Source: Combretum micranthum (taxonomy: Eukaryota; Streptophyta; Magnoliopsida; Myrtales; Combretaceae). Taken from it: a stretch of 64,000 nt of DNA. The first letter of the stretch is position 1; each line of letters opens with the position of its first letter. Location of the stretch: contig JAMXBD010001599.1 in the NCBI GenBank assembly GCA_024138025.1, positions 248,001 to 312,000 on the forward strand. The letters run 5' to 3'. This document shows positions 25,155 to 37,753 of the stretch, in pieces. The notes beneath the pieces were generated by a model. That model saw only the letters and a list, made by a program, of their open reading frames with translations, was not told where the DNA came from and did no database searches. The position numbers and the translations under genes are program-made.

Positions 25155-26409
25155 TAAGGTTGTGCAAAACTTTTTTTTTTTCCCAAAATAGTTTGATTTG
25201 TGATTTGGTTCGTGCCATGTAAACGGTTCATAGTTTGTTTAGAATTCCAAACTTATTAATTTTACAAATTCAAGATTAAATTCAAACATATTATTTTTTC
25301 TTTTAGTTATTTGATTAAAAAATTAATATTTTTCAATTTTTATTTAAATATGCATCATTCATAAGAAATGGGATCACATTGGTCGTATTATGTTTCAATT
25401 GTTGAAGTGTGTCTATAATAAGTGTATATTTACGTTTTAGCTTCGAGTGTTTTGAACATTCTTTCTCATTTTTTTTCTTTATCTTACTAATTAGTCAAAT
25501 TCTATTTCTTAGTTGCTTATTGGTTTATGTAATTGATAATCCATTGATTAAAAATACACTAAATTGAAATTTAAGTCTGATATTGGGATAGCATAATCTA
25601 ATTTTATCGATTCCAGTATATTATTATAGTTTAGGATTATTTAAGAGAGTGTAATTAGTATATGATTATAGTTTTGATGGATAGAATCTCTCTTTATTAT
25701 AAGTTTGTATGTGTTAGGATTCAATTGTAATAGTTATGTGCGTGATGCACATAATCACTGTGCTAAATGGAGCCTAGGAATAATGATATGTGATGGGATG
25801 ATTATGCATTCAATTTGAACAAGTTATTGATTCTTTAAGATGGAAATTTGGTAGCACTACAACGTTTTTCCAATATTTTCAATACCCAAAATGAAGAGAG
25901 ACTGGGGTATCTATAGAGAATTTAGCTGTCAGTGTTTTTCGCTAGATTGAGAGAATGACGATGGGCAAAATGAATTTCTTTGTGCAGAAAGGTTGATATT
26001 CAGTAGATTAATTTCAATAGGCCCTACTCTTAGCCCATCATACCTAATCTCCCTTATTTGTCACAATATATAAATGAGTCTAACTCTTTAAATCTTGTCA
26101 TCTTAGTTTAGAGAGTCATATCCACATAATTATTAGACTCAATGCCTAAAATCATGTTTAACCCTCTAAAAGTTTTACATATTTATTTAGATGAATAATT
26201 AATTTTAAATATTATTATTTGAATTTGCATCAATGATAATATATGCAATTGAAACATTTTCATAGAATATATTTTGATTTCAAAAATAAAAAATAGGGTT
26301 TAAATCACAAATTGAACCGTATTACTTCTATTCGAAAAAATTTATGAACCAAAACAAATGGTTGAGTTTGAATTTGAAGAAAAACCAAATCGTATTATGT
26401 CCACCCCTA
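25155..26409. mobile_element. hAT-type element, 8-bp TSD with one mismatch
   Basis: It starts TAAGGTTGTGCAAAA and ends ATGTCCACCCCTA. Flanks are GCAAGAAT (25147-25154) and GCGAGAAT (26410-26417). Internal 'TTGATTTGTGATTTGGTTCG' near the left end faces 'CCAAATCGTATTATG' at the right. 8-bp duplication and the CCCCTA end suit hAT. No transposase motif is seen in its 1255 bp. Confidence 0.72.
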
Positions 26410-26417
26410 GCGAGAAT

Positions 26418-27939
26418 AAACTAGAACTTATTCCATTTCATTAAATTCCGAATGCCATTCCATCCTATTCCAAATGATTTGTACGTACCAAATGTGATAT
26501 AATAGTGTTTGTTACAAAAGTGGAAAAGGTAAGAATTTTTTTCCAAAAAAATAAGACAAATTAAACCTTAAAATTATTTTTCTTTAATTACTTCAACAAG
26601 TTTCAGCCCTACCAAAATGAAATCCATATTAAAAAAAAAAAAAATCATACGCCAGGAAATTTCCTTATACACCTCCTCTTTATAGATTATATTAGAATAT
26701 AATATGAAAGAAAATGTTAATGGATATGCATTTATTAAGATATTATATTTTTATATATTTGGTTTTTATGATAAAGTATTTAATCAATATTAAGAAAAAT
26801 ATAAAAAAATTCTTATTAAAAATGTTAATAAATATTTTTCTACAAAAGATGAGTCGAAAGTTAAATTAAACAAAATGACTCTGTTCTTGCTATATTATTC
26901 TAAATGACATAAAAATGTCATTTATAATGAGAGTGATACCAAAGCTTAGATCATGGGGTTTGGTGGAAACTTAGGATGGGGAATTTTTTTTCCCCTGGAA
27001 ACTTTATAATACTAAAAATGGATTAAAGAAGGTGGGAATCAATATGGATTTGTGGCGCAATCACTCAATTGACAAATGATATCAATTGTAAATGCAAATT
27101 TGGTTTATTGCGTTGCAATGCAGCAGGTGGCGATGTTGTAGAACCTCGGTATTAAAACAGTTGCAGGAAGTCATGCGATCGTCGGTTTTTGTTGGTGTGA
27201 GTGGGTGTGGTGGTGTTGGGGTTCATGCGTAGGAAGAATTGACAAACTAGTTAATTGCTATGTTTGCTTTAAGGGAGTAGCAAACTCCCCTAAGACTGCG
27301 CTAAGGTTGTTATTAGAATTTAAAAGAAAAATTATGATTTATGTACTTTTTAAGAGGTCAGTCTGACAAGTTATTGAAGGATCCATACTCAGAATTAACT
27401 ATGATCAAACTATTATAATATTTATTTATTTCATTACTTGTAATTATTATTTTAATGATGACATGATGGGATGAATGGCCACCTTTTATAATTGTTTTAT
27501 ACAATAGCTAATTGATTGGATGGTTCTACTGTTGAAATTCTAAAATTTTTCATATATAAGTGAATGAAATTCTATTAGAAATACTTATGCATCCTTTCTC
27601 AATATTGCCTTACATTTATGGGTTTTGTCTACTGCTTTATTAGTGAATTCATCCAACCTATGATTTGATTATTGATATTTGATTGTACTAGTACTTATAG
27701 TTAACTTATGGTTAGGTTATTGGTTGGATAATTGCATCAACAAAATAGTAAAGATTTAAAAATTCAAATGTTACAATTAAGTATTTGTTGTTCCACTTAA
27801 TATAACATATCTATGGTCTCTAATACGTTGTTTTAATAGTGTTTTTATTAATCATAATAAAATACACAAATAGTAGGATTAGTAAAAATTATTCTACTCT
27901 AAATCATGTGGTAAAATGATGACTTCAAATTGATCAAGA
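26418..27939. other. Intergenic DNA, nothing assigned
   Basis: AT-rich with a short GT-rich stretch near 27190-27225. No coding family or element ends are recognised. Confidence 0.5.
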
Positions 27940-27947
27940 TATTAGTA

Positions 27948-30900
27948 GGGTTCATGTACAGAAATATTGTATTTTTAGGAAAATTAATCCTATAATACAA
28001 TAGAAAAAAAAGATATTTGTATTTTAAGTGTCAAAGGCACAATTGGAAGCCATGTTATTGACCATTCTAAAGAGGGCATGCTTGTTTTTTAATTATAGAG
28101 CATGGGTGCCACTCGTGCCCTCTTTGTTTTATGAAGAGGGTACATCTCTTGTAAGGACTCAGCCCCTTAATCTATAGATTAAGCACGCCAAATCCTCCGA
28201 CCATGCATAATATTTAAGTATTAGGAAATACCCAAGTATTATACGTAAGGTCGTCTAAAAAGAAATGTTTGTAATGATTGCTTGCTTAAAAAGAATACAA
28301 CATTTACATGATTTGAATTAAGAAAAACTTCCACTATATTAATAGTAGGTCATCTCCTAAATATACAAAACATACATCATATACATTACTGAAGGATCTC
28401 CGAAGGATCGTACCAACATATAAAGCTTACACACATACAGTCTACATTACATAAACAACTTAGATCAAAATTATATTCTAAAGCTTAACAAATAAGCCTA
28501 AACGCTTCGCAAAATACATCAAAGTCCTAATCATCTACTATTAGGTCAAACTCCTAATCGTCCATAGAATTCTTCCAGCCAGTCCCATAGCCCATATCAT
28601 CGTAGAGCTTATCCTCATAATCACCTGCAAGATAGCAGCACGAGCCAAAGGCCCAGTACATAATAGTGCAAACAAATACATATGACATGCACACTTAACT
28701 AAATGCAATGCAACAATGCACCACAACTTCATTTTCTTTAGTTAAGTGAGTAAAACAGCACTGGAGTATTCAAACTCTGATTCAAGCTTGGGAATTCTGG
28801 GGGTCCTGAGTAATAGCAGCTGCTCAGCGGGTTGATATGGATAGACCGGATATCTATCTCTCCTATATTTAACCAATAAAAATTATTAATAGCATCATTT
28901 ACGGTTTACACTCCTTTATACACTCCACATATCCCGATCTATAACATCATTTAGTTCAACGGTCTTATACCTGTGAGTTAAAACATATTATTTCCTTCCG
29001 AGCCTAAGTAGAGAATATACTGATACAGTTAACCCCATTAGCTATCCACTTAACCATAAGATAAACCACCATTGCATTATGGTGAACTATTGCATCATGG
29101 ATTTGAGTCATTGTATCATGACAAAGATTTGGACTAAGTGCCTAAACCACCATGCCATTGCATCATGACAAGGTTGCCATTCCCCGGACTAGACACGACT
29201 CAACCACAAATCATTGAAATAAACTTTTATTAGTCTTTTATTAGAGTCAAATGTGAATATGTCTGTCCTAAGCAATAATCAATCAAATTATTGTATACCT
29301 GGTTCAGATTGAGAATTGATGGAAATCTCCAACTGAGTATTTATCTCTGTTCCGCACAAATCAATTATATCACATCACTATCCTAACTCAAACTTATATT
29401 CACTAAATTGAAACTTTGAAGGTTATTGAATCTTATGTGAAAACAACTAAAGTCATAGTATAATATATATATATATATATATCATATAGGGAAAATTATT
29501 GATCAAGAAGTAATATATCATGTATTGGAAGATGTTGGAGGAAAGTTAGAAAAATTGAAATTTAAAAAATCCACGCTGGCAGTTAATGCCGGCGATGTAG
29601 GATTACACGCTGACGACTTTTAAGGTGGCGTTAAGAAAATTACATTATGTACAAAACTTTTGGGTCATTACGCCGGTAATTTCGTCCTCAACGTCGGTCG
29701 CATTTAAGAAAAATTTCAAAAGATTAGAAGCTTAAAACTTAACACTGGCAGGTACGCCGGCGACATTCAAGGCGGCGTACACTGCACTTTAGGTTGCTAA
29801 AATCCTCTGTTTTGCAAATACGAAAATTTTTACATTTATTCTTTCAACTCATTCCAAACCACAATATAACATTCCTAACACATAGTATAAGAACCCTATA
29901 TCATCAAGCATACACAAACTTCCTTCTAACACCATTAAAACACATTACTCCTCCTTAACCATTTAAAACATACATAACACTATAATTTCATTTACTTCAC
30001 CTCCATTACTCCAACATGAATCTACTCCTCCAAACAACTCAATAATAACAACTTCTCACCACAATGCAACTCAACACCATCCTTGCATTTCCATAAGAAG
30101 TCCTAAGCTATTACAACATCATAATATAACAATACACATATATATCCAACATACATTAATTTTGATAGAATAATTCATGGATTAAAGAGAAATAAAGCAC
30201 TTTAAACATCAAATAAACTTACCTTAATGTATATATGATGGTTGGGGATGGATTCTTGGTGTGTTGGGTGCAAGAAAACTTAGTTTGAGTGTTGGAAAAT
30301 GTTGGTTTTCTAAGTTACGAATTTTCCTTCCCTTTGCTTTGTTTTGGATGCCTAAAATATACAAATGAGGCTTGATATTTATCCAAATCAATATTGACTT
30401 TTGGGCAGATTTGTGAAAGGCTTTGGGCCTTAATTGGGCTTTGATTTGGGCTTAAATTGGGGTTTAAGAGGGTAAGAAAAAAAATCTGCTAAGTTTGGTA
30501 GACTTAAATTTTAGTTTAAAATAGGCTTAATTTATCAAACATTAATCACTACAACAACCCTTTACATTACCATAATAATTGATAACACAAATAAACTATC
30601 ATCCTAAATATATTACCATAGACTAATATTTAGTTATTACTTCCTAACACATATAATTATAACAAGCATCACAATTCACACTAACACATACACACATATA
30701 ACAATCAATTTACATGTATTAATTATAAATTTAACTTTGGCCATTTCATCTCGCATGCACGTCCTTTGTACAAAACAAAGAGAGGGTGTATGCCAAATGT
30801 GCCCTCTTTGTAGAACTTGCCAACGTAGTAGACAACAATATAAAATCATCCCAAATACATTAAAATGGACACTAAACAATACAAGGGACAAATTCTAGAA

Positions 30901-31834
30901 AAGCTATAGCTGAGATCAAACCTAACACATTGACCTATTGACCAATCCATCTGTAGACCACAGTTACTTAGCAAAACAACAACTAAACACAATCCAATAT
31001 AACATACATTAACAAAAGAAGTTTGAAAACATTTTAAAGCACATACAATATCAAATAGTAATAAATACAATCTAACCCCTCCTCTTATCTCTCCTTGTTA
31101 AAATAGCCCACCTAATTTAGTCAAACACAAAAGACTATGTCTCGATTCTTTGACCTCCTATGGTGCTTGGTCCCTTATCTTCTCCTCCCCTACCCTCTTC
31201 CTACTCTAGTGAATGCATGAAGTCCCATGACGTGGTTATGTTAAGATTGTATGTGAATTTGGCTGATTTGGGTTACACTTTCACCCAGATCTGCTGCTTT
31301 TATGGCCTAGATGTCGCCATCTCTTTGTGACACTAGAGGCATTTGGATTGACTTAAAGTAATACATGGGGTCCAGTGTGTGATAGTCATTATGCACTCCC
31401 CCTGAGCCGTTGATGATATTCCTTAGATAGCTACTGGTGGAGGGGAATATCCCATAATTTGGCCTACCTCGCTAGTTTTGATAGAAACCATCCATGTAAC
31501 TGCTATCATATGAATGTATATCATAGGCTAGTATCTTAGAAAAGACAAGTGATGAAGGCACAACCTCATCAATAATGGAGAAGGTGGAATGATGATTTTG
31601 TACAGTAGATAAACGTGTCAGATACACCCTCTTCACAAAACAAAGAGAGTGTTGGTGTCACCCGCGTCCTATAATTAAAAAAAAAATGAGGGCATGCGTA
31701 CCTAGTGTACCCTCTTTAGAATAGTCAAAAATGCTGTTTGTAGTTGCATCTTTGACACTTATAATACAAATATATTTTTTATATAGTATTTTGGGTTTAA
31801 TCTTCCTAAAATATGATATTACCATACAAAACCC
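27948..31834. mobile_element. MULE-type element, exact 8-bp TSD
   Basis: It starts GGGTTCATGTA and ends ACAAAACCC. Flanked by TATTAGTA at 27940-27947 and 31835-31842. The left arm (27948-28149) and right arm (about 31620-31834) are inverted copies sharing TTTGTATT.TAAGTGTCAAAG, ATTCTAAAGAGGG, TTTAATTATAG and TTTGTTTT.TGAAGAGGGT. A third partial copy of the CTCTTTGT block lies at 30765-30825. The element is split by a minus-strand solo LTR at 28150-30747, so its own length was about 1.3 kb. Internal 30850-31600 is more GC-even but has no recognised protein. Non-autonomous. Confidence 0.85.
28150..30747 (-). mobile_element. Solo LTR nested in the MULE, minus strand
   Basis: On the minus strand it begins TGAAATGGCC (plus-strand GGCCATTTCA ending at 30747) and ends GAGTCCTTACA (plus TGTAAGGACTC at 28150). 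Flanks are TCTCT (28145-28149) and TCTCG (30748-30752), a 5-bp duplication with one mismatch. Removing it rejoins MULE arm sequence, reading GGGTACATCT then CGCATGCACG, which lines up with GGGTGTATCTGACACG of the opposite arm. The TGAAAT start matches the LTR at 4940. It carries CpG-rich GCCGGC/GGCGG words at 29570-29790 and an (AT)n run at 29462-29480. Confidence 0.75.
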
Positions 31835-31842
31835 TATTAGTA

Positions 31843-32184
31843 GGATAACATTATAAGGACAAAAAAGGATTCAATAATGTTAATTTTCGAGGTGAGTGGG
31901 AATTTTTTTATTAATTTGTATCCTTATTTAAAATTTTTAGAGAAATTAGCTTTCAATCAAAACAATTATCAAAATATCACTTAAAAATTGCATCTTGAAA
32001 ATGCAATTTATGTTTATAAAAAACCTCCATGTTCAACTTGGAATATCAGTTAAAATAATTCAAATGGAACTCATATGTTGAATATGCAAAATCTACATGT
32101 TAATCACATGTTAGATATATGATTTCATTAATTGCGGTTCCAACATATGAGCTTTTTAAAAATCATCTACTAACAAATCGTATA

Positions 32185-32215
<31 letters not shown>

Positions 32216-32560
32216 GCTGCCATTAGCAAATTGTATATCTAATATATTAGTTTTTTAGAGTGATAAATCGATTTTAAAAATGTAATGTATTTTGGCCACT
32301 CTTTAAAATGTAATTTTATAAAATCATTTTAATAACTAAATTTATCCTTTGTCTATTTTAAAAACTTATCTTGTAGAAGTGATGGATCGATCATATACCC
32401 GACGAGCGGAGAGTGAATGCTAATAATTCTTGGATAAACGATCGGTGAAATTTAAGATATCCTTCCGATTATATCTCCTTTTTCGGGTCTGGTCTGATGT
32501 ACCTGACTCTCATGTGCTCAGAAAAAGAAAGAAACATATAGAGTAAATAAAGAAAAAGCG
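31843..32560. other. Upstream intergenic/promoter region of the receptor
   Basis: AT-rich, with an (AT)n then T-run at 32181-32215. This is the most likely place for the receptor promoter, but no convincing TATA box at a defined start site could be chosen. Confidence 0.5.
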
Positions 32561-32605
32561 TCCAAGTTCTCTTCATGTGTAACAATGTCGGTCCCACTCT
32601 TTTAA

Positions 32606-32607
<2 letters not shown>

Positions 32608-32642
<35 letters not shown>
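32608..32642 (+). repeat. (CT)n tract in the probable 5'UTR
   Basis: About 17 CT units on the coding strand, roughly 750 bases before the start codon and upstream of a good 5' splice site. CT tracts are frequent in plant 5'UTRs near the transcription start. Confidence 0.8.
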
Positions 32643-32646
<4 letters not shown>

Positions 32647-32707
32647 CTCCAGTTTCTCTGATAAAACCTCTGTTTTTATCCTCTGTTGTCTTGTTTCTGG
32701 AAATGGG

Positions 32708-33350
32708 GTATGTACTAAGAAGTCCTTGTGCCTCAGAAGTTACAATGTTTAGTTGCCTAGGCCTTCTTTTTTAATGTTTTGCCCATCTGGGTAACAAGTG
32801 ATCTGTAGATTTGTTTCATTTCTCGTCCAAAGTATGTAACTTTTATTGGTCGGGAGCTGAAAGCTATTTTTTTTTTTTGGGAAACTCGGGTTTGTTACGA
32901 AATCTTGCTTTGTTGGATTGAATTTTCACCACATAGACAATTACCCCTTTTCTTGCTTACTTTGATTACTCTAGAAAGTGACCCAAGATGGATATTTTTC
33001 ACTTTTGCTTGTAGTGAGAAGAACCCCTTTTAGATATTTATTCCTTTCCTTCTTTCTTTTGGTAGGTGATATCACATGTGTTTTCGATTGGCTGCTTTTT
33101 TTACGTGAGAATCTTGTGTTTGTATTTTGGAGGTTGTTTAATTCACACCCTTTTGATCCCAATAACATGGGTTGAAGACTTTGCAAGGAAATAGAAAAAG
33201 ATTGGGAAAAGTTTGGAACTTTAGTTATTGGGTTTTGTAGATCTTAGGAATCAACATGGGATCATGCTACTTACATCACCAAAACACATGGGCAGATCAA
33301 GAATTTGGCAAGGTTGGTCTTTTTTACTTATAGATATAGGATTGTTTTAG
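32708..33350 (+). other. Probable 5'UTR intron of the receptor gene
   Basis: A strong donor (GGG followed by GTATGT at 32708) follows the CT-rich leader. Acceptor TTGTTTTAG ends at 33350; an alternative, GGGTTTTGTAG, ends at 33240. The interval is T-rich like plant introns. Inference only; transcript data would decide. Confidence 0.5.
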
Positions 33351-33395
33351 ATGCAAAACTTGTTAAGGAATGAAGTGATTTTAATAGAGGGTGGA

Positions 33396-36300
33396 ATGGT
33401 AAGACCAAATGCTCTTGGGCTTGGTCTTGGGATATTATTTTCTTCTCTCGTTATGTCTGCTTTTGCCAGTGACACTGGGTTCAATTGTAATTGTGATGAT
33501 GAGGGTTTTTGGAGTGTTCAAAGCATACTAGAGTGCCAAAAAGTTAGTGATTTCTTGATTGCGGTTGCTTATTTTTCGATACCAATCGAATTGCTCTACT
33601 TCATTAGCTTCTCGAATGTGCCGTTTAAATGGGTGCTTGTACAATTTATAGCGTTCATTGTTCTTTGTGGTTTGACTCATTTGCTCAATGGTTGGACTTA
33701 TTATGGACCTCATTCGTTCCAATTGATGGTGTCCCTTACAATTGCCAAGTTCCTAACAGCTTTGGTCTCATGTGCGACTGCAATAACTCTTCTTCCTTTG
33801 ATACCTCTATTGCTCAAGATTAAGGTTAGAGAGCTTTTTCTGAGGCAAAGTGTGATGGAGTTGGACCAGGAAGTTGGTATGATGAAAAGGCAAAAGGAAA
33901 CTAGCTGGCATGTTCGAATGCTTACACAGGAGATTAGGAAGTCGCTTGATAAGCATAATATATTGTACACTACTTTAGTTGAGCTTTCTAAAACTTTGGA
34001 TTTGCATAATTGTGTAGTTTGGATGCCGAATGAGAATAGGATGGAGTTGAATTTGACACACGAGTTGAAATCACATCCTTCAAAGAGTTACCATAGGAGT
34101 ATCTCTATAAATGATCCTGATGTGAAGGAGATTCGAGAGAGTAAGGGTGTAAGGATACTGAGGCCGGATTCAGCATTAGCAGGTGCAGATTGTGGCATGC
34201 CTGATGAAATGGGTTCTGTAGTGGGCATTCGGATGCCAATGCTTCAAGGCTCCAATTTCAAAGGTGGGACACCTGAAGCTGTTGATACTAATTATGGGAT
34301 ACTTGTTTTGGTTCTTCCCAGTACAAGATCTAGAGATTGGAACTATGAGGAAATGGAGATTGTGAAAGTGGTGGCTGATCAGGTTGCGGTGGCCCTCTCC
34401 CATGCTGCAGTTCTTGAAGAATCTCGGTTGATGAGGGAGAAACTTGCTGAGCAAAATCGTGCATTACAAATGGCAAGGAAGAATGCAATGATGGCTAATC
34501 AGGCAAGAAATTCATTTCAGAAGGTAATGAGTCATGGGATGAGGAGGCCGATGCATTCTATCATGGGGATTCTTTCAATTCTTCAACAAGAAGTTGCTAC
34601 CTCAGAACAGAAGCTTATTATTGACACTATGACAAATACCAGCAATGTTTTATCAACTTTGATCAATGATGTGATGGAAATAGCTGCAAAAGATGGTGGG
34701 AAGTTCCCGCTTGATATGAGAGCTTTCCATCTTCATTCCCTTATTAAGGAAGCTTCTTGCCTTGCTAAATGCTTGTGCATTTATAAAGGCTTTGATTTTT
34801 CAGTCAATGTCCAACGCTCTTTGCCAGATCAACTCATGGGTGATGAAAGGAGGACTTTTCAAGTCATTTTGCATATGGTTGGATATCTTTTGGATATCCA
34901 CGAGGGAGGGGGCTCTGTAAGTTTTTGTGTGTCCTCGGCTACTGGAAGTGAGGGTAAAAATCCTGCAATGCGGCAACCTGTCCTGGTGAGTGATTCTATT
35001 TATGTTAAGTTTGAATTTGAGATAAGTAGCGGTGACTCCAGGTCAGATGTTTCCATTCCTATCGCTGATAATGCTGGTACAAGCTGCAGTAGGAATGACA
35101 AGAAGGATGCCCTGAGTTTTAGTGTCTGCAAAAAGCTTGTGCAGGTTAGATTGCTGAATATTCTCTTTTTTACATAATCTTGACATGTATAGTGTGTTGC
35201 ATTGATGAATCGCTTGATTGAGTGTGAAGACCATTCTAACTTTACTCTCTTTACCCAAAAAAAAGCCATAGGACCATTGTCTCAGTTGCATCTAATGTTA
35301 GGACTTAGGATGTGTCTGTTTTTGTGAAATATTTTTTATGACTTTTTTTGACATTTGTTATATTATAACTAAAAAATCCCTGAATAGTTTTCTCAAGAGG
35401 TAGCAAATACTAATAATTGTTAATGGTAAGTGCTGGTGGAAAACAATGGTAGCGGTTAGCATTAAGTGGCGGTGGTTAGTACACTGGGAAAAACAATGAT
35501 AGCAGTTAGCATTTAGTGGTGGTGTTAATGCACCTGGAAAACATGAAAAGGGTAAATTTTCTACTTTTGTTGAAAAGGGAAATCGTTGATGGAGATTCTT
35601 GGTGACGGTAAACCATTTCAGCCGATACCTACATCCCCAACAGCTCAAAGCCATTAATAAGTGCAACTGCTTTAAATTTTTGGCAGTTACAATGCTTCAT
35701 TTATAACAAATACAGAAAAACTCCTCAGAAAACATTTTCCACGAAGTAGACACACCCATGGTTCATGGAGGAACTATTTATTCCCCTATACTAAGAGCTC
35801 TTCTAATTGCTTACTAGGAGGCGAAGTATCTTTATATTGATAAATAGGCTTTGAAATTTTCGAAATTTCCAGCATGTTCTTTGGCAGGCCAACTATGATC
35901 AACCATATCATTATTGCTATTTCAACTTGTAATCAACATTGCTGTGATGATGCATACATAGTTGGACAGAATATCCTCCTATAAAATGAGTACCCCCTTT
36001 CCAGTATTGGATATAGATCTGGCGTACCATCCTGTTTTTATTGATTGCAAATTTGTCGGTCATTTTTTTTAATCCTTCTTCCACAATAGCATTTAGTTGA
36101 TTCATATTGACCTAGATTTAAATACTATCATGCTATAATAGTGCTCTAATGAATTTTTTTTTTGTTTTTGGGGTCATGTTTGGATTATCCTCAGATGATG
36201 CAAGGTAATATCTGGATAGATTCAAACTATCAGGGTGTCCTAGAAAAGATGACACTTGTGCTGAGATTTAACATGCAACCTGCCTGGGGAAGAGGCTTAT

Positions 36301-36737
36301 TGGCTCAAGAAAACATTCTAGAGCGACAAAACTTGAGCCCTCTGTTCAGGAACCTCCACGTAGTAGTTGCCGATGATGACGATGTTAACAGGACCGTAAC
36401 CAAGAAGCTTCTTGAAAAGCTTGGTTGTCTTGTGACCGCTGTTTCATCCGGATTTGACTGCCTTAGTGCTATGAGTCATGCAGAAAATTCATTTAGAATT
36501 GTTATCTTGGATCTTCACTTGCATGATATAGATGGGTTTGAGGTTGCAACGAGAATAAGGAAGTTCCGCAGCCGTAGCTGGCCAGTAATAATCGCTTTGA
36601 CAGCAAGTGCTGAGGAGCGGATTAGGGATAAATGCATACAGATGGGAATGAATGGATTGATGCGAAAACCGGTTGTTCTACAAGGGATGGCAGATGAGTT
36701 ACGACGGCATTTGCAGCGGGCAGGGGAAACAGTGTGA
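33396..36737 (+). CDS. EIN4: Ethylene receptor, subfamily II (EIN4-like)
   Basis: ER-membrane ethylene receptor acting with CTR1/EIN2 to repress responses until ethylene binds. Coding exons 33396-35144 and 36195-36737 (donor CAG|GTTAGA, acceptor TCCTCAG, phase 0) give 763 residues, close to Arabidopsis EIN4 (766 from memory). Residues 1-25 are a hydrophobic lead, typical of subfamily II. C31 and C33 suit the dimer disulphide. Three membrane segments span about 52-140, with D52, Y59, I62, P63, C91 and H95 in the copper/ethylene pocket. GAF is about 185-340. The kinase-like part has the H box SHGMRRPMH (H380) but no clear N/G boxes, so Ser/Thr or no kinase activity is expected. The receiver (about 636-755) has the D643-D646 cluster, D689, T719 and K741. 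Residues after D689 read LHLHDIDGF, without the usual proline. An upstream in-frame ATG at 33351 directly follows an AG acceptor; 33396 was preferred because family members start there. EIN4 rather than ETR2 because of [10 protein letters not shown] and HSFQLM. Confidence 0.95.
35145..36194 (+). other. Coding intron of the receptor gene
   Basis: A 1050-bp intron between LVQ and MMQGNIW, with GT...AG ends. The position before the MQGNI block matches the family's conserved intron. It hosts a MITE at 35309-35757. A T run precedes the acceptor region. Confidence 0.9.
35309..35757. mobile_element. MITE candidate inside the receptor intron
   Basis: The left end GGATGTGTCTGTTTTTGTGA and right end, read on the other strand, GGGTGTGTCTACTTCGTGGA are inverted copies with matching AAAATxTTTTxTGA follow-on. 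The inner part has repeated GGTTAGCATT.AGTGG blocks at about 35454 and 35506. The target duplication was not resolved. Confidence 0.6.
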
Positions 36738-37560
36738 AAGGGGGTTACATTGAGGATTTTGGTCTGGTGGTGGCTAAAGGTTTTCTTGGCACTCATTCTC
36801 ACTTGATGTGCCAGTTGGGTTTAGATTCTGTACAGAGAATATTATAGCCATTGCAGTCGACTAACATTTTGACACTGTTTTAGGGCAATACAGGCGATAC
36901 AGCTTTTGTTCCTGATATTGAAGTAGTGATTATACGAGCTTCTTATAGGATCTGCTATTGATGAATCCTCTTCCCTATTTGTACTCCCCTCATGCTGTCC
37001 TTGACCTTGGATAATGTTTGACAACAACTTGATTGCAATGTCAGATTTGTGCCAGGGGGAAGGGAAACTCTTCACTATTTCCATCCTGTTTGGTCAGAAT
37101 TCATTTGATCGGTCCCTGCTCATGAGAGGGCTTGTAAGTTGTTCTTGGTACCATACGGTTAATATCCTGCATAATGTTATTGTTATGATATTCTTTGCAG
37201 GAATTTTAGTTCGTCATCAATAATGGATCCACGTATTGATACCAGAAATTTGAATTCAGTATGTAAAACTTTCTAGTTCACAGGAAAAATTTAGGTTTCA
37301 GTATACTTTTTATTTTAATTTTTGTTGGCCAAAGGTTGCTCATTCTTGGTGCATACCAGCTAAACTAAATTATCCATTTAAGCCATCTTACATTTATATT
37401 CTGCTTTATTTGACTTTCTAATCTTACAGAGGTTTGGTCATACTGCTCTTTTGTTCCCCTTGTATCAAATTGGATAAGATTACATTTAGGTTGCTGAGCA
37501 TGCTCCAGTTATCTTGTAAGCATTAAGAAAACTTTTAATGGTACTAATATACCTCGTAAA
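36738..37560 (+). other. 3'UTR and downstream region of the receptor gene
   Basis: It follows the TGA at 36735. No canonical AATAAA could be assigned. A small intron-like segment (donor CTT|GTAAGT at 37134, acceptor TTCTTTGCAG at 37200, 67 bp) may be a spliced 3'UTR intron. No further coding is seen. Confidence 0.45.
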
Positions 37561-37573
37561 TTGATTAATAGTG

Positions 37574-37753
37574 TGTAAAACCTAATTGGCTTGATCCAGT
37601 CGATTCAATTGGAACCGGTCATGAAAATGGGCTGGTCTACTAAAAATCGTATACATGTCGATCTGGTGTGAACCGGATGACCTAGGTGGTTCAATTGTGG
37701 ACCAAGCAACCCAAGTGGGTCTTATTGGGTTTTGGTAATAACCAGGTTTCACG
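37574..37753. mobile_element. Small MITE candidate (ACCGGT-rich)
   Basis: The ends TGTAAAACCTAATTGG and, inverted, CGTGAAACCTGGTTATT are similar. The interior has GGAACCGGTC, GAACCGGATG and GGTTCAATT words. About 180 bp. No clear duplication. Confidence 0.45.

Noticed and set aside
31078..31330. TCTCT after CA near 31321 as an alternative end of the nested LTR
   Set aside because: The end at 30747 gives the expected TGAAAT start and restores the MULE arm; the alternative does neither.
31200..31600. Minus-strand reading starting MGYFPSTSSYLRNIINGSGG
   Set aside because: It has stops and no family match that I recall. It may be captured sequence in the MULE, but not enough is visible to annotate a gene.
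33528..35291. Minus-strand frames over the receptor gene
   Set aside because: Antisense shadows of a well-supported coding exon.
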